A stretch of DNA of 10,280 nt from Myxococcales bacterium (GTDB lineage Bacteria > Myxococcota_A > Polyangia > Polyangiales > Polyangiaceae): contig JAAFHJ010000119.1 of NCBI GenBank assembly GCA_013298325.1, positions 1 to 10,280 of the forward strand, in the 5' to 3' direction. This document shows, piece by piece, positions 1 through 6,675 of this stretch (position 1 is its first letter; each line of letters opens with the position of its first letter). The notes under the pieces were generated by a model. That model did not search any database. It worked only from the letters and a program-made list of their open reading frames with translations, and was not told where the DNA came from. The translations under genes and the position numbers were made by a program.

Positions 1-797
1 CCGTCGGGATGGCGCGCTGGCTCGATCCAAGCGGCTTCCCGGCCAGCGTCGCCCGTGACCATGATGCATTGATTGCCGCCTATGAACGACGGCTGCTGGA
101 AGCCCCCAATGCGATCATTGAGACCTACCCGGGGCAGGCGTTTCCGACCGACATCGCGGCGGTCGCTGCGGCGATTGCGATGCACGCTCGTGCCACCGGC
201 GCTGACCACCGAAAGGTTCTTCTTCATTGGGTTTCTGGCGTTCGAAAGGCGCAGATCGATCCGGCAAGTGGCTTCGTGCACCAGCGCCTTCAAACGAACG
301 GGCAACCCTTAGATGTCCCCCGCGGATCGGGGACCGGTCTTGCCGCCTACTATGCCAGTTTCGTCGACGGGCCCCTCACCCGCGACTTGACCGACGCCCT
401 CGCCCGCGAAGAACGCACGTTTGTCGGCTTCGGTGCGATCGGCGAGTTCGTCCCCCTCCCCGCGAATTCCCCCCTCGCCAAGCGCCCCTACGGCCACGGG
501 GATATCGATTCGGGCCCGGTGATTTTTGGCGTCTCCGTCGCCGCGACCGGCTTCTCCCTCGCCCCGCTGCGGAACGGATTTCACGACGGAACAGGCCGCA
601 ATCACGACGCTTTTGTACGTGTATTCCGCACAACTTCCCTCTTCGGCATGCCGGCGACGCTCGGAACCGGCGGAGCGACCCGCTTCCGAAGCGGCGGTCC
701 GATCGGCAACGCGCTCCTCTTCGCGATGCTCACGGCGCGCCCGCTTCCGATCCTCGATGAGCAGGTGCGGCGAGCACGGGAGCAGGTGCGGCCATGA
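1..797 (+). CDS. Conserved protein of unknown function, 3' part (GDIDSGP-motif family)
   Basis: The reading frame is open to the left edge. The first ATG, at base 9, is preceded by in-frame GTC GGG with no ribosome binding site, so the true start probably lies outside. I see no signal peptide in the visible 262 residues. Counting from that ATG, there is a YPGQ.FPTDIA segment (about 40-50), a RGSGTGLAAYY segment (105-115), the motif GHGDIDSGP (162-170) and a Gly-rich RFRSGGPIGNALLFAML stretch near the C-terminus. The spacing of short helical blocks suggests an alpha/alpha-barrel or toroid fold, which is inference. I recall similar GDIDSGP proteins as uncharacterised bacterial hypotheticals and assign no function. 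The stop codon overlaps the next start as ATGA (794-797), so the two products are probably translated together. Confidence 0.7.
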   Translation, partial: VGMARWLDPSGFPASVARDHDALIAAYERRLLEAPNAIIETYPGQAFPTDIAAVAAAIAMHARATGADHRKVLLHWVSGVRKAQIDPASGFVHQRLQTNGQPLDVPRGSGTGLAAYYASFVDGPLTRDLTDALAREERTFVGFGAIGEFVPLPANSPLAKRPYGHGDIDSGPVIFGVSVAATGFSLAPLRNGFHDGTGRNHDAFVRVFRTTSLFGMPATLGTGGATRFRSGGPIGNALLFAMLTARPLPILDEQVRRAREQVRP

Positions 798-1123
798 CGA
801 AGCAACCCCCGGCCGAAGCGGCCAAAGGCCCGGAAACAGACGCTTCGCGCACGTTTCTGTATCTTACACCGATGCATCTTGCACGCTTGCGAGCGCCGCT
901 CGGTGTCCTGGTTGCCTACGTCGTCGCGAGCGCGATGTTTACCGTCGTCGCCGGCCACGAAGGCCTTTTGAGCCCCTTCGGAGCCTTCCACCCGCTGACG
1001 TTGGCGCTCGGCCTTACGGTGTTGGCGTTGCGGCTTTTCGTGTTCTTTCTGGGCGTTCCGTGGGTCGTGTGGCGGCTGCTTGCCCCCGTCGCGACGCCGA
1101 AGGCCAAGGTCGAAGAACCGTAG
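794..1123 (+). CDS. Small membrane protein with two transmembrane helices
   Basis: This 109-residue protein has a polar, charged N-terminus (about 1-33), a first hydrophobic helix at about 36-54, a short loop containing HEG and FHP, a second long helix at about 68-96, and a Lys/Glu tail. The two helices predict an inner-membrane hairpin with both ends on the same side, probably cytoplasmic because the flanks carry Arg and Lys. The ATG lies in the ATGA overlap with the preceding gene, and a GGGAG about ten bases upstream may help initiation. The close coupling suggests it works with the GDIDSGP protein, perhaps as a membrane anchor or partner (inference). I do not recognise the family. The TAG stop is followed by 51 bases before the lipoprotein gene. 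Confidence 0.75.
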   Translation: MTKQPPAEAAKGPETDASRTFLYLTPMHLARLRAPLGVLVAYVVASAMFTVVAGHEGLLSPFGAFHPLTLALGLTVLALRLFVFFLGVPWVVWRLLAPVATPKAKVEEP

Positions 1124-1174
1124 GTCTCGCGTTTCGCGCTTGCCAGTCGCAGGCATCCGCGAGACGGTGCTCCG

Positions 1175-1681
1175 ATGGGCATTCGTGCAAAGATCTCGCT
1201 AGGTTGGACCGTGGGGGCTGCGCTTCTTCTCGCCTGCGCGGAGCCGGCCCAACCGGCCGCGTCACCGGCAGCCCTTCCCGAGGGGGCAGCCCCGTCGTCG
1301 GCGGAGAGGCCGAGCCCGCCGCCCGCAATCGGCACGCCGCCCGTCGCTGCAGCCCCCGCCGGATCGGAGACCCCAGCGCCCGGTGCTTCGGGGGCGAAGG
1401 CCGATCCAAAAACCGACGCCAATGCGGCGATTGAAGCGCTCCAGCCGCTGCTGATGACCTGCTTTGAGAGCGAGTTTGCTACGAATCGCAACGCCGCGGG
1501 AACGCTTACCTTTCTCGTCTCCGTCGGTCCGAAGGGGGCGGTGACCGCCGCGGAGGCGACGAAGACGACGCTCGCGCCGACGACGGTCGCCTGCATGAAG
1601 AAGCAGATTCGCGGCGCCGCGTTCCCGGCCCGCGGCTTTCCGTGGACGTTTTCCAACGGCTACACCTTCGGCGGGCGGTAG
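1175..1681 (+). CDS. Lipoprotein with AgmX/PglI-like C-terminal domain
   Basis: The 168-residue product starts with a lipoprotein signal peptide: basic MGIRAK, a hydrophobic core, and lipobox LLAC with the lipidated Cys at 21. Residues 22 to about 78 are a Pro/Ala-rich linker, suited to crossing the periplasm or peptidoglycan. The C-terminal domain (about 82-168) has the pattern Cys96 ... G.L.F.VSVGPKG.V ... TLAPTTVACMKKQI (Cys140) ... FPARG, then a terminal Phe/Tyr/Gly strand. This resembles the AgmX/PglI C-terminal domain of myxobacterial proteins, which is related in style to TonB C-termini. The two Cys could form a disulfide. It probably acts at the cell envelope; its partner is unknown. 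The same-strand mutase gene begins 47 bases downstream, but a functional link is not evident. The ATG has only a weak upstream purine stretch. Confidence 0.75.
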   Translation: MGIRAKISLGWTVGAALLLACAEPAQPAASPAALPEGAAPSSAERPSPPPAIGTPPVAAAPAGSETPAPGASGAKADPKTDANAAIEALQPLLMTCFESEFATNRNAAGTLTFLVSVGPKGAVTAAEATKTTLAPTTVACMKKQIRGAAFPARGFPWTFSNGYTFGGR

Positions 1682-1728
1682 TCCGGCGGGACCTTCCACC
1701 GGAGCGTCTCCGCGAGTAGAAGCGCCCC

Positions 1729-3465
1729 ATGAGCGCTGCGCCCCCGAACTCGGAAGCTGAGACGACCTACACCGCCGATGGCGACCACCCCGGTGGCGCC
1801 GAGCTTGCGGCGATTCGGGCCGCCAAGGAGGCGTGGTCGAAGGGGCCGGTCGCCAAGAGCCAGGCGAAAATCCCGCCGCGGAAGGGGCGTTTCACCACGT
1901 GGAGCGACCTCGACGTCCCCGATGTGCTCACGCCGGCCGATTCTCATGCAAAATACATGGAATCCCTCGGCCTCCCCGGCGAGTACCCGTTTACGCGCGG
2001 CGTCCAGCCGACGATGTACCGCTCGCGCCTCTGGACGATGCGCATGTTCGCCGGTTTCGGCACCCCCGAGCAGACGAACGAACGCTTTAAGTACCTGCTT
2101 TCTCAGGGGCAAACCGGTCTCTCGACCGCCTTCGATTTCCCGACACTGATGGGGTACGACTCCGACTCCCCGCGGTCGCTCGGCGAGGTCGGCATGTGCG
2201 GCGTCGCCGTCGACACCCTCCGCGACATGGAAGTCCTCTTCGACGGGATCCCCCTCGACAAGGTCACCACGTCGATGACGATCAACGGGCCGGCGATCGT
2301 CCTGCTCGCCTTTTACATCGCCCTCGCCGACGTCCGCGGCATCCCGCGGGACAAGATCGGCGGCACCGTGCAGAACGATTGCCTCAAGGAATTCATCGCT
2401 CAGCACGCCTGGCTCGTGCCGCCACGGCCGGCGATGCGGATCGTCACCGACATGATCGAATTCTGCACGACGGAGGTCCCCAAGTGGAACACCGTCTCGA
2501 TCAGCGGCTACCACATCCGCGAAGCAGGGGCGACGGCGGCCCAGGAGCTCGCCTTCACGCTCGCCGACGGCCTCGGGTACGTGCAGTGGGGCGTGGAGCG
2601 CGGCCTCGACGTCGATGCGTTCGCGCCGCGCCTCTCGTTCTTCCTCGACGTGCACAACGATTTCTTTGAGGAGATCGCGAAGTTCCGCGCGGCGCGCCGC
2701 CTGTGGGCCAAGCTCGTGAAGACCCGCTTCGGCGCGAAGAACCCGGAGAGCATGAAGCTCCGGACCCATGCGCAGACGGCCGGCGTCTCCCTCACCGCCC
2801 AGCAGCCCTACAACAACGTCGTCCGCGTCGCCCTCCAGGCGATGGCGGCGGTCCTCGGCGGCACCCAGAGCCTCCACACGAACAGCCTCGACGAAACGTA
2901 CGCGCTCCCGACGGAGGACTCGGTCACTATCGCCCTCCGGACCCAGCAAATCATCGCGGAAGAGACCGGCGTCGCCAACACCGTCGACCCGCTCGCCGGC
3001 AGCTATTTCGTCGAATGGATGACCGACAAAATGGAGGCGGAGGCGCTCGAAATCATTGAGCGCATCGACAGCATGGGCGGCATCGTCGAGGCGGTCGAAA
3101 AGGGCTACCCCCAGCGGGAAATCGCCGCGAGCGCGTACCGTTTCCAGCGCCAGCTCGAGGCCGGCGAGCGGGTGATGGTCGGCGTGAACGCCTACGAGAG
3201 CGAGTCGAATACTTCAAATATTCCGCTGCTTCGCATCGACGACGAAGTCCAGAAGACCCAGGTGGCGAACCTGAAGAAGGTCAAAGAGTCTCGCGATGCC
3301 GCCCGCGTTGCGAGCTGCCTTGAGGCGGTCCGCGTTGCCGCCGCCGAGGGGACGAACCTGATGCCGCCGATCATCGAAGCGGCAAAGGCCTACTGCACCC
3401 AGCAGGAGATTTGCGACGTCCTTCGTGGCGTCTTTGGGACGTACACCGACCCGGCCGAATTCTGA
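1729..3465 (+). CDS. B12-dependent acyl-CoA mutase catalytic subunit, isobutyryl-CoA mutase-like
   Basis: This 578-residue protein is the substrate-binding TIM-barrel part of the methylmalonyl-CoA mutase family. Diagnostic segments are YPFTRG (86-91), GLSTAFDFPT (130-139), GYDSDSPRSLGEVG (142-155), SISGYHIREAGATAAQE (257-273), TAGVSLTAQQPYNNVVR and TQSLHTNSLDETYALP. It stops before the cobalamin-binding domain, so it needs a separate small subunit (icmB/mcmA2 type) not present here. From memory of the Propionibacterium shermanii enzyme, Y243/H244 correspond to Y261/H262 and Q197 to Q215. However, Tyr89 is Phe107 (TMRMF) and Arg207 is Gln225 (EFIAQ), the pair found in isobutyryl-CoA mutase. 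The usual label would be methylmalonyl-CoA mutase; I favour an enzyme that interconverts isobutyryl-CoA and butyryl-CoA or a related branched acyl-CoA. It ends six bases before the convergent HD gene. Confidence 0.93.
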   Translation: MSAAPPNSEAETTYTADGDHPGGAELAAIRAAKEAWSKGPVAKSQAKIPPRKGRFTTWSDLDVPDVLTPADSHAKYMESLGLPGEYPFTRGVQPTMYRSRLWTMRMFAGFGTPEQTNERFKYLLSQGQTGLSTAFDFPTLMGYDSDSPRSLGEVGMCGVAVDTLRDMEVLFDGIPLDKVTTSMTINGPAIVLLAFYIALADVRGIPRDKIGGTVQNDCLKEFIAQHAWLVPPRPAMRIVTDMIEFCTTEVPKWNTVSISGYHIREAGATAAQELAFTLADGLGYVQWGVERGLDVDAFAPRLSFFLDVHNDFFEEIAKFRAARRLWAKLVKTRFGAKNPESMKLRTHAQTAGVSLTAQQPYNNVVRVALQAMAAVLGGTQSLHTNSLDETYALPTEDSVTIALRTQQIIAEETGVANTVDPLAGSYFVEWMTDKMEAEALEIIERIDSMGGIVEAVEKGYPQREIAASAYRFQRQLEAGERVMVGVNAYESESNTSNIPLLRIDDEVQKTQVANLKKVKESRDAARVASCLEAVRVAAAEGTNLMPPIIEAAKAYCTQQEICDVLRGVFGTYTDPAEF

Positions 3466-3471
3466 GAGAAC

Positions 3472-4074
3472 TCAGGGGGTTTTGAGCATGTGAAGGGCGC
3501 GCCGGAGGTTTTCTCGGGCGCGCTCTTCCACGTTTGTTTGGAAGGTCTCCGTGAAATAGATCGCCGGTCGCGCGAGCAGCGCTTCGAGGAACCGGCCGCG
3601 CGCCTCACGGAAGATGTCCTCGGGGACGTAGCTGTACTCCTCACGGATCTCGCGTTCGTAGGCGAGGTAGCGCTCGGGGGCGGCGCCGAGGATGGCGAGG
3701 TCGCAATCGAGGGCGTATTGGGCGTCCGACGTGAGATCGCTCGCGCGGAGCCGACCGTGGGCGGCAGTCGCACGGATGATGGCGGCCGCCTCAGAAATTA
3801 TCGAATTATCAAGCTTTCCCGCCGCCAGGCTCTCGAGGAGCAGGGCACTCGCCTCTTCGTTGGAGACCGGTCCCGACGGCACTTCGTAGACCGCATCGTG
3901 AAAGAGCAGCGCGAGGCGGACGACGCCCGGTGACGCAAGGAGGCGCTGCTCAGCGAGGCGATCGGCGGCGGCGAGGACCTCGTCGAGGTGGCGCTCGTCG
4001 TGGTAGCGGCGCCACGGCTCCCGGTAGCGAGGGCGGATTTCGTCCACAAAGTGCTGCCAAAGCTCGGAATTCAT
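3472..4074 (-). CDS. Predicted metal-dependent HD-superfamily phosphohydrolase
   Basis: The 200-residue protein carries the layout of the COG4339-type HD family: RYHDERHL (23-30), LALLFHDAVYEV with the HD pair at H59-D60, SNEEASA (71-77), IIRATAAHG with H106, DCDLAILG (123-130), and a helical end with REIREEYSYV and REARGRFLEAL. The His and Asp residues should bind a divalent metal for phosphomonoester or phosphodiester hydrolysis; the family's substrate is not established. The frame stays open upstream to 4239, but I chose ATG at 4074 because GGAGG lies nine bases before it (4084-4088), the family fold begins there, and the ATG overlaps the preceding stop as ATGA. It is the last gene of the probable hemY transcript and is likely cytoplasmic. 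Confidence 0.85.
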   Translation of the reverse strand: MNSELWQHFVDEIRPRYREPWRRYHDERHLDEVLAAADRLAEQRLLASPGVVRLALLFHDAVYEVPSGPVSNEEASALLLESLAAGKLDNSIISEAAAIIRATAAHGRLRASDLTSDAQYALDCDLAILGAAPERYLAYEREIREEYSYVPEDIFREARGRFLEALLARPAIYFTETFQTNVEERARENLRRALHMLKTP

Positions 4075-4583
4075 CGGTATTCGCCTCCGTGACGCGCGTC
4101 GCGAAGTGCCACCAAGGCGGCAGCGAGCGCAGCTTTGAACGCCTCGTAGCGGCGAAGCGCCGCCCGTCGCTGAAGAACCACGAAGACGACGCCGACGGCG
4201 AACGCGATCCCCGCCCCACCGAGGGCGAGCCCCGTCCACGCCGCCCCGCGCGCACTCCCCGCGCCGGCAACCGCCGCCGCCGCAATCATAGCGACGAGCG
4301 CCGCTTCGGAGGGCCGTGGGAGGCCGACCGTCGCCCAGCGGATCTCCAAGTGATCCTGTGCGATATTGCCGTAAATTTCAAACCTTGCGCCCGTCTCGTC
4401 ACGGAGAACAAACGCCTGTCCCCCTCCGTAGTTCGGCGAAGTGAGCGTAAACTGCATGGTTCGTGCGACCGCCGCGACCGCATCGAAAAGGGGCGGCGCG
4501 TCGTCGGGGGCGAGCGGGATCGCGTCGACGTCGGAGCGGGTCGCCGGTGCGATCGGCACCGCCGCGGAGTCCTGCCGGCCCAT
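4071..4583 (-). CDS. Membrane protein with N-terminal soluble domain and two-helix hairpin
   Basis: The 170-residue product has an N-terminal soluble region (1 to about 90) in which about 40-88 look like beta strands, with TSPNYGGGQAFVL and ARFEIYG. An Ala/Gly-rich hydrophobic hairpin follows at about 93-108 and 115-137, then a basic amphipathic helix with RRAALRRYEAF. I see no signal peptide, so the N-terminus is probably cytoplasmic. I chose ATG at 4583, which overlaps the preceding stop as TGATG and has GAAGG upstream; a TTG at 4586 would add one residue. Its stop overlaps the HD gene start as ATGA. I do not recognise the family. Its layout resembles that of the upstream neighbour, so the two may act as a pair. 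Confidence 0.7.
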   Translation of the reverse strand: MGRQDSAAVPIAPATRSDVDAIPLAPDDAPPLFDAVAAVARTMQFTLTSPNYGGGQAFVLRDETGARFEIYGNIAQDHLEIRWATVGLPRPSEAALVAMIAAAAVAGAGSARGAAWTGLALGGAGIAFAVGVVFVVLQRRAALRRYEAFKAALAAALVALRDARHGGEYR

Positions 4584-5089
4584 CAAGAACCTTCGCCGCC
4601 GCGAAAGGCGCCGCCACGCGCCGCCTGGTAGGGGGCGAGCGACGCGAAATATCGGTCGGCCACGCGCGCGAGGAGCGCCTCGTGGCGCTTCCGGGCGACG
4701 ATGCGCGCAACCGGGATTCCAAGGAACGGCGAGAACGCAACGGCAAGCGCAGGCACCGATAAAAACTGCGGATTTTGCCCGGCCAGGAACGCCGCAAGCA
4801 CGAAACTGACGAAGAAAACGACCGTCACATAGGCGCGCGGGAGTTCCCGTTCGAGGACGAGCGTCGTGACGTTCTCGTGGTGGCGCACGTGCATCGTTCG
4901 CGAACCGAGGACGCGACGGCGCTCAATGGAGAAGCCGGCACGCGCGCTCCCTGCCCCCGGAAAACCGCTCGCGGCGAGCGCCTCCGCGAGCGCGAAATCG
5001 CGCGCCTCCTCGGGGGCCGGGAGCGTTTCGAGGGTGGTCGTCACGTGCACCCACCTGGTAGTGCCTGTTGCGAGATCGGTGGAGGCCAC
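4583..5089 (-). CDS. Membrane protein with N-terminal soluble domain and two-helix hairpin
   Basis: The 168-residue product has a soluble N-terminal region (1 to about 85) with a strand-like WVHVTTTLE, a helix with APEEARDFALAEALAASG, and a strand-like NVTTLVLERE. Two hydrophobic helices follow at about 87-104 and 110-131, with QNPQF in the loop between them, then the basic RIVARKRHEALLARV helix and a Gly-rich tail. The start is GTG at 5089; the frame has a stop a few codons upstream and no ATG in reach. No clear Shine-Dalgarno precedes it. A GTG at 5044 with AGGTGGG upstream is an alternative, but it would cut the first predicted strand. It lies 41 bases after hemY and overlaps the next gene by one base (TGATG). 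The family is not recognised. Confidence 0.7.
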   Translation of the reverse strand: MASTDLATGTTRWVHVTTTLETLPAPEEARDFALAEALAASGFPGAGSARAGFSIERRRVLGSRTMHVRHHENVTTLVLERELPRAYVTVVFFVSFVLAAFLAGQNPQFLSVPALAVAFSPFLGIPVARIVARKRHEALLARVADRYFASLAPYQAARGGAFRGGEGS

Positions 5090-5130
5090 GCGCCAACAAT
5101 AGCTGCATTTTCAAAAGAAAACTTGCGGCG

Positions 5131-6567
5131 TCACCCGGCGAGGATCTGGGCGGCGACGGTGTTCGCTTGGCGGACGCAATCGGGGATGCCAGCACCGTCG
5201 TAGCCATTCCCAGCGACGTGAAGCCCCGGGTGCTTTCCGAGCGCGGTCCGGAGCGCCTTCACCCGCTCCAGGTGGCCGGGGCGCGGGTTTGGGCTGGCGT
5301 CCTTGAAGCGGTAGACGCGGGAGAAGATCGGCTCGCCGGAAATCCCAAGAAGCGTGCGGAGTTCCGCGAGACCGGTGCTCGCGAGCACTTCGTCACTCTC
5401 ATCGACGAGGGCACCGTTCCCCTTGCCGCCGAGGAACGCGCGCATCAGCACCGTGCCCTCCGGTGCGCGCCCCGCCCACTTGCTGGAGACCCAGGTCCCC
5501 GCAAGAATGCCGCGCCCTTCCCGTTTGGGAATGATGAACCCGGTCCCTTGGAGGGAGTGAGCTACTGCGCTCCGAGGGAAGGCGAAAAAGGCGGTCGCCG
5601 CGCTCCCGAATTGGAACTGTTCCCAGGGGAGCGTCGCATCGATCGCGTCAAGAAGCGGCTTTGAAGACCAAGACGGACCGGTGAAGACGACGTGGTCGGC
5701 CGGGAAGCTCTCGCCGGCGTCGGTGGAGACGGTCCAGCGCGGTTTATTCTGTGAATCCGAGTCAGTAGAACGGGCCACCGCGACAGCGCGCGCCCCGGTA
5801 CGGACGGCGGTTTTTGTGAGGGAGGCGGCGAGCGTATCGACGAGCTGGCGAATTCCGCCGCGGAGGGAGTGGAAAGCGCTCGGCTTTTTTCCGGCGAGCA
5901 TCTTTCGACGCTTCATCGCGGCGCGTACGAGCGAACTGTTCTTCTCGTCCGCCAAGAACTGGGGGAACGCGGTCTTTAGGGAGATCTCGTAGGCGTCCCC
6001 GGCGAAGATTCCCCCGAGGAGCGGTGCGACGAGCGTCTCCGTCGGCTCAATGCCGATTCTTCGCTCCAAGAATTCGCCGACGCTCACGTCGTCGCCCCAC
6101 TTCCCCTTCGGAACAAGAGGCTCGAGGAGCATCCGCGCCTTCGCCTTCCAGGAGAAGAGGTCGGTCGTCAAGAGCGAGCGGACCCGCGTCGGGATCCCGA
6201 GGGCGAGCCCCTCCGGCATCGGACGGAGCTCCCCCTGGTGGACGAGGAAGACGCCGCGGTTCGCCTCGGTCGTTTCGATCAGGGCGTCGCCGAGGCCGAG
6301 TTCGCGGCAGAGGGCCGTCGCCTCCGGCTTCGCGATGACCCAGGAGTCGGGGCCGTGATCGACGATGAAATCACCGAATTTGCTCGGGATAATCTCCCCC
6401 CGCAAATTCCCTCCAAGCACGTCGGCCGCTTCCAAGAGCGTCACCTCGACCGCCTTGGCCGTCGACTCCTGGAGCTTGCGTGCGAGGGCGAGGCCGGTGA
6501 TCCCACCGCCGATGATGACGACGCGCGTCGGCGCGGCGGTAAAAGAAGACGCGATTTCAGCGCTCAT
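5131..6567 (-). CDS. hemY: HemY-type protoporphyrinogen/coproporphyrinogen oxidase (FAD)
   Basis: This 478-residue flavoprotein oxidises a porphyrinogen to the porphyrin with O2, in late haem synthesis. The N-terminus has the dinucleotide-binding fold VVIIGGGITGLALARKL (16-32) with the ribose-binding Glu46 in LLEA. It is followed by GGNLRG and DHGPDSW, the family motif PLLGGIFAGDAYEISL, the segment FHSLRGGIRQLVDTL, and the FAD-closing C-terminal LHVAGNGYDGAGIPDCVRQA. The length is normal for HemY/PgoX enzymes. Whether the substrate is protoporphyrinogen IX (as for the Myxococcus enzyme) or coproporphyrinogen III (as for Gram-positive CgoX) cannot be told from the motifs. It heads a likely minus-strand transcript with the two membrane proteins and the HD gene, and it diverges from the TPR lipoprotein gene. 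No clear Shine-Dalgarno precedes the ATG. Confidence 0.95.
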   Translation of the reverse strand: MSAEIASSFTAAPTRVVIIGGGITGLALARKLQESTAKAVEVTLLEAADVLGGNLRGEIIPSKFGDFIVDHGPDSWVIAKPEATALCRELGLGDALIETTEANRGVFLVHQGELRPMPEGLALGIPTRVRSLLTTDLFSWKAKARMLLEPLVPKGKWGDDVSVGEFLERRIGIEPTETLVAPLLGGIFAGDAYEISLKTAFPQFLADEKNSSLVRAAMKRRKMLAGKKPSAFHSLRGGIRQLVDTLAASLTKTAVRTGARAVAVARSTDSDSQNKPRWTVSTDAGESFPADHVVFTGPSWSSKPLLDAIDATLPWEQFQFGSAATAFFAFPRSAVAHSLQGTGFIIPKREGRGILAGTWVSSKWAGRAPEGTVLMRAFLGGKGNGALVDESDEVLASTGLAELRTLLGISGEPIFSRVYRFKDASPNPRPGHLERVKALRTALGKHPGLHVAGNGYDGAGIPDCVRQANTVAAQILAG

Positions 6568-6611
6568 GATTGCCGTCTGTAGTCACGTTCCTGCCGAGTT
6601 CCCAGTCGGAA

Positions 6612-6617
6612 ATTCTA
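6612..6617 (-). promoter_or_regulatory. Candidate -10 element for hemY
   Basis: On the minus strand this reads TAGAAT, five of six matches to the sigma-70 consensus TATAAT. It would place transcription start near 6605 and give a leader of about 40 bases before the hemY ATG. No convincing -35 hexamer lies at the usual distance, where an inverted repeat (6620-6657) sits instead. The call rests on pattern only. Confidence 0.3.
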
Positions 6618-6619
6618 AG

Positions 6620-6657
6620 AAAATGCGTGCGCGTATGCTGCGCGGGAAGCGCATTTT
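6620..6657. repeat. Inverted repeat AAAATGCG-N22-CGCATTTT in the hemY upstream region
   Basis: The arms at 6620-6627 and 6650-6657 are perfect eight-base complements. A second inner pair, GCGC at 6629-6632 and 6640-6643, lies inside them. The dyad sits just upstream of the candidate hemY -10 and covers its expected -35 position, so it could be an operator. It could also fold as RNA, since each strand ends the outer stem in a run of four or five T. Confidence 0.5.
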
Positions 6658-6675
6658 TCGCAGCGGCGTTCTCGT

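Noticed and set aside
526..1434. Plus-strand open frame of 302 codons over the first three genes
   Set aside because: It is out of frame with three better-supported genes and its translation is Ser/Arg-rich noise.
1682..1703. TCCGG...CCGGA repeat between the lipoprotein and mutase genes
   Set aside because: Five-base arms are expected by chance in this GC-rich DNA, and there is no T run.
1660..2949. Long minus-strand open frame (429 codons) antisense to the mutase
   Set aside because: Its translation is low-complexity, rich in Arg, Glu, Gly and His with no fold or motif, as expected for a shadow of a high-GC gene. The mutase frame on the other strand is unmistakable.
3462..3486. Short hairpin CTGAG-AGAA-CTCAG between the mutase and HD genes, with TTTT shortly after
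   Set aside because: The stem is only five pairs, it includes both stop codons, and GGGG separates it from the T run. It is too weak to call a terminator.
4075..4239. Upstream extension of the HD gene
   Set aside because: The extra 55 codons are Arg/Gly-rich, overlap the membrane gene out of frame, and precede a good Shine-Dalgarno and the family's normal N-terminus at 4074.
3930..4631. Plus-strand open frame of 233 codons opposite the HD and membrane genes
   Set aside because: It is an Arg-rich shadow. The minus-strand genes have a family match, a Shine-Dalgarno and coupled stop/start overlaps.
6640..6657. TGCGC-GGGAA-GCGCA followed by TTTTT, resembling a plus-strand terminator
   Set aside because: No plus-strand gene ends before it, since hemY lies on the other strand. 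The outer eight-base dyad explains the same bases better.
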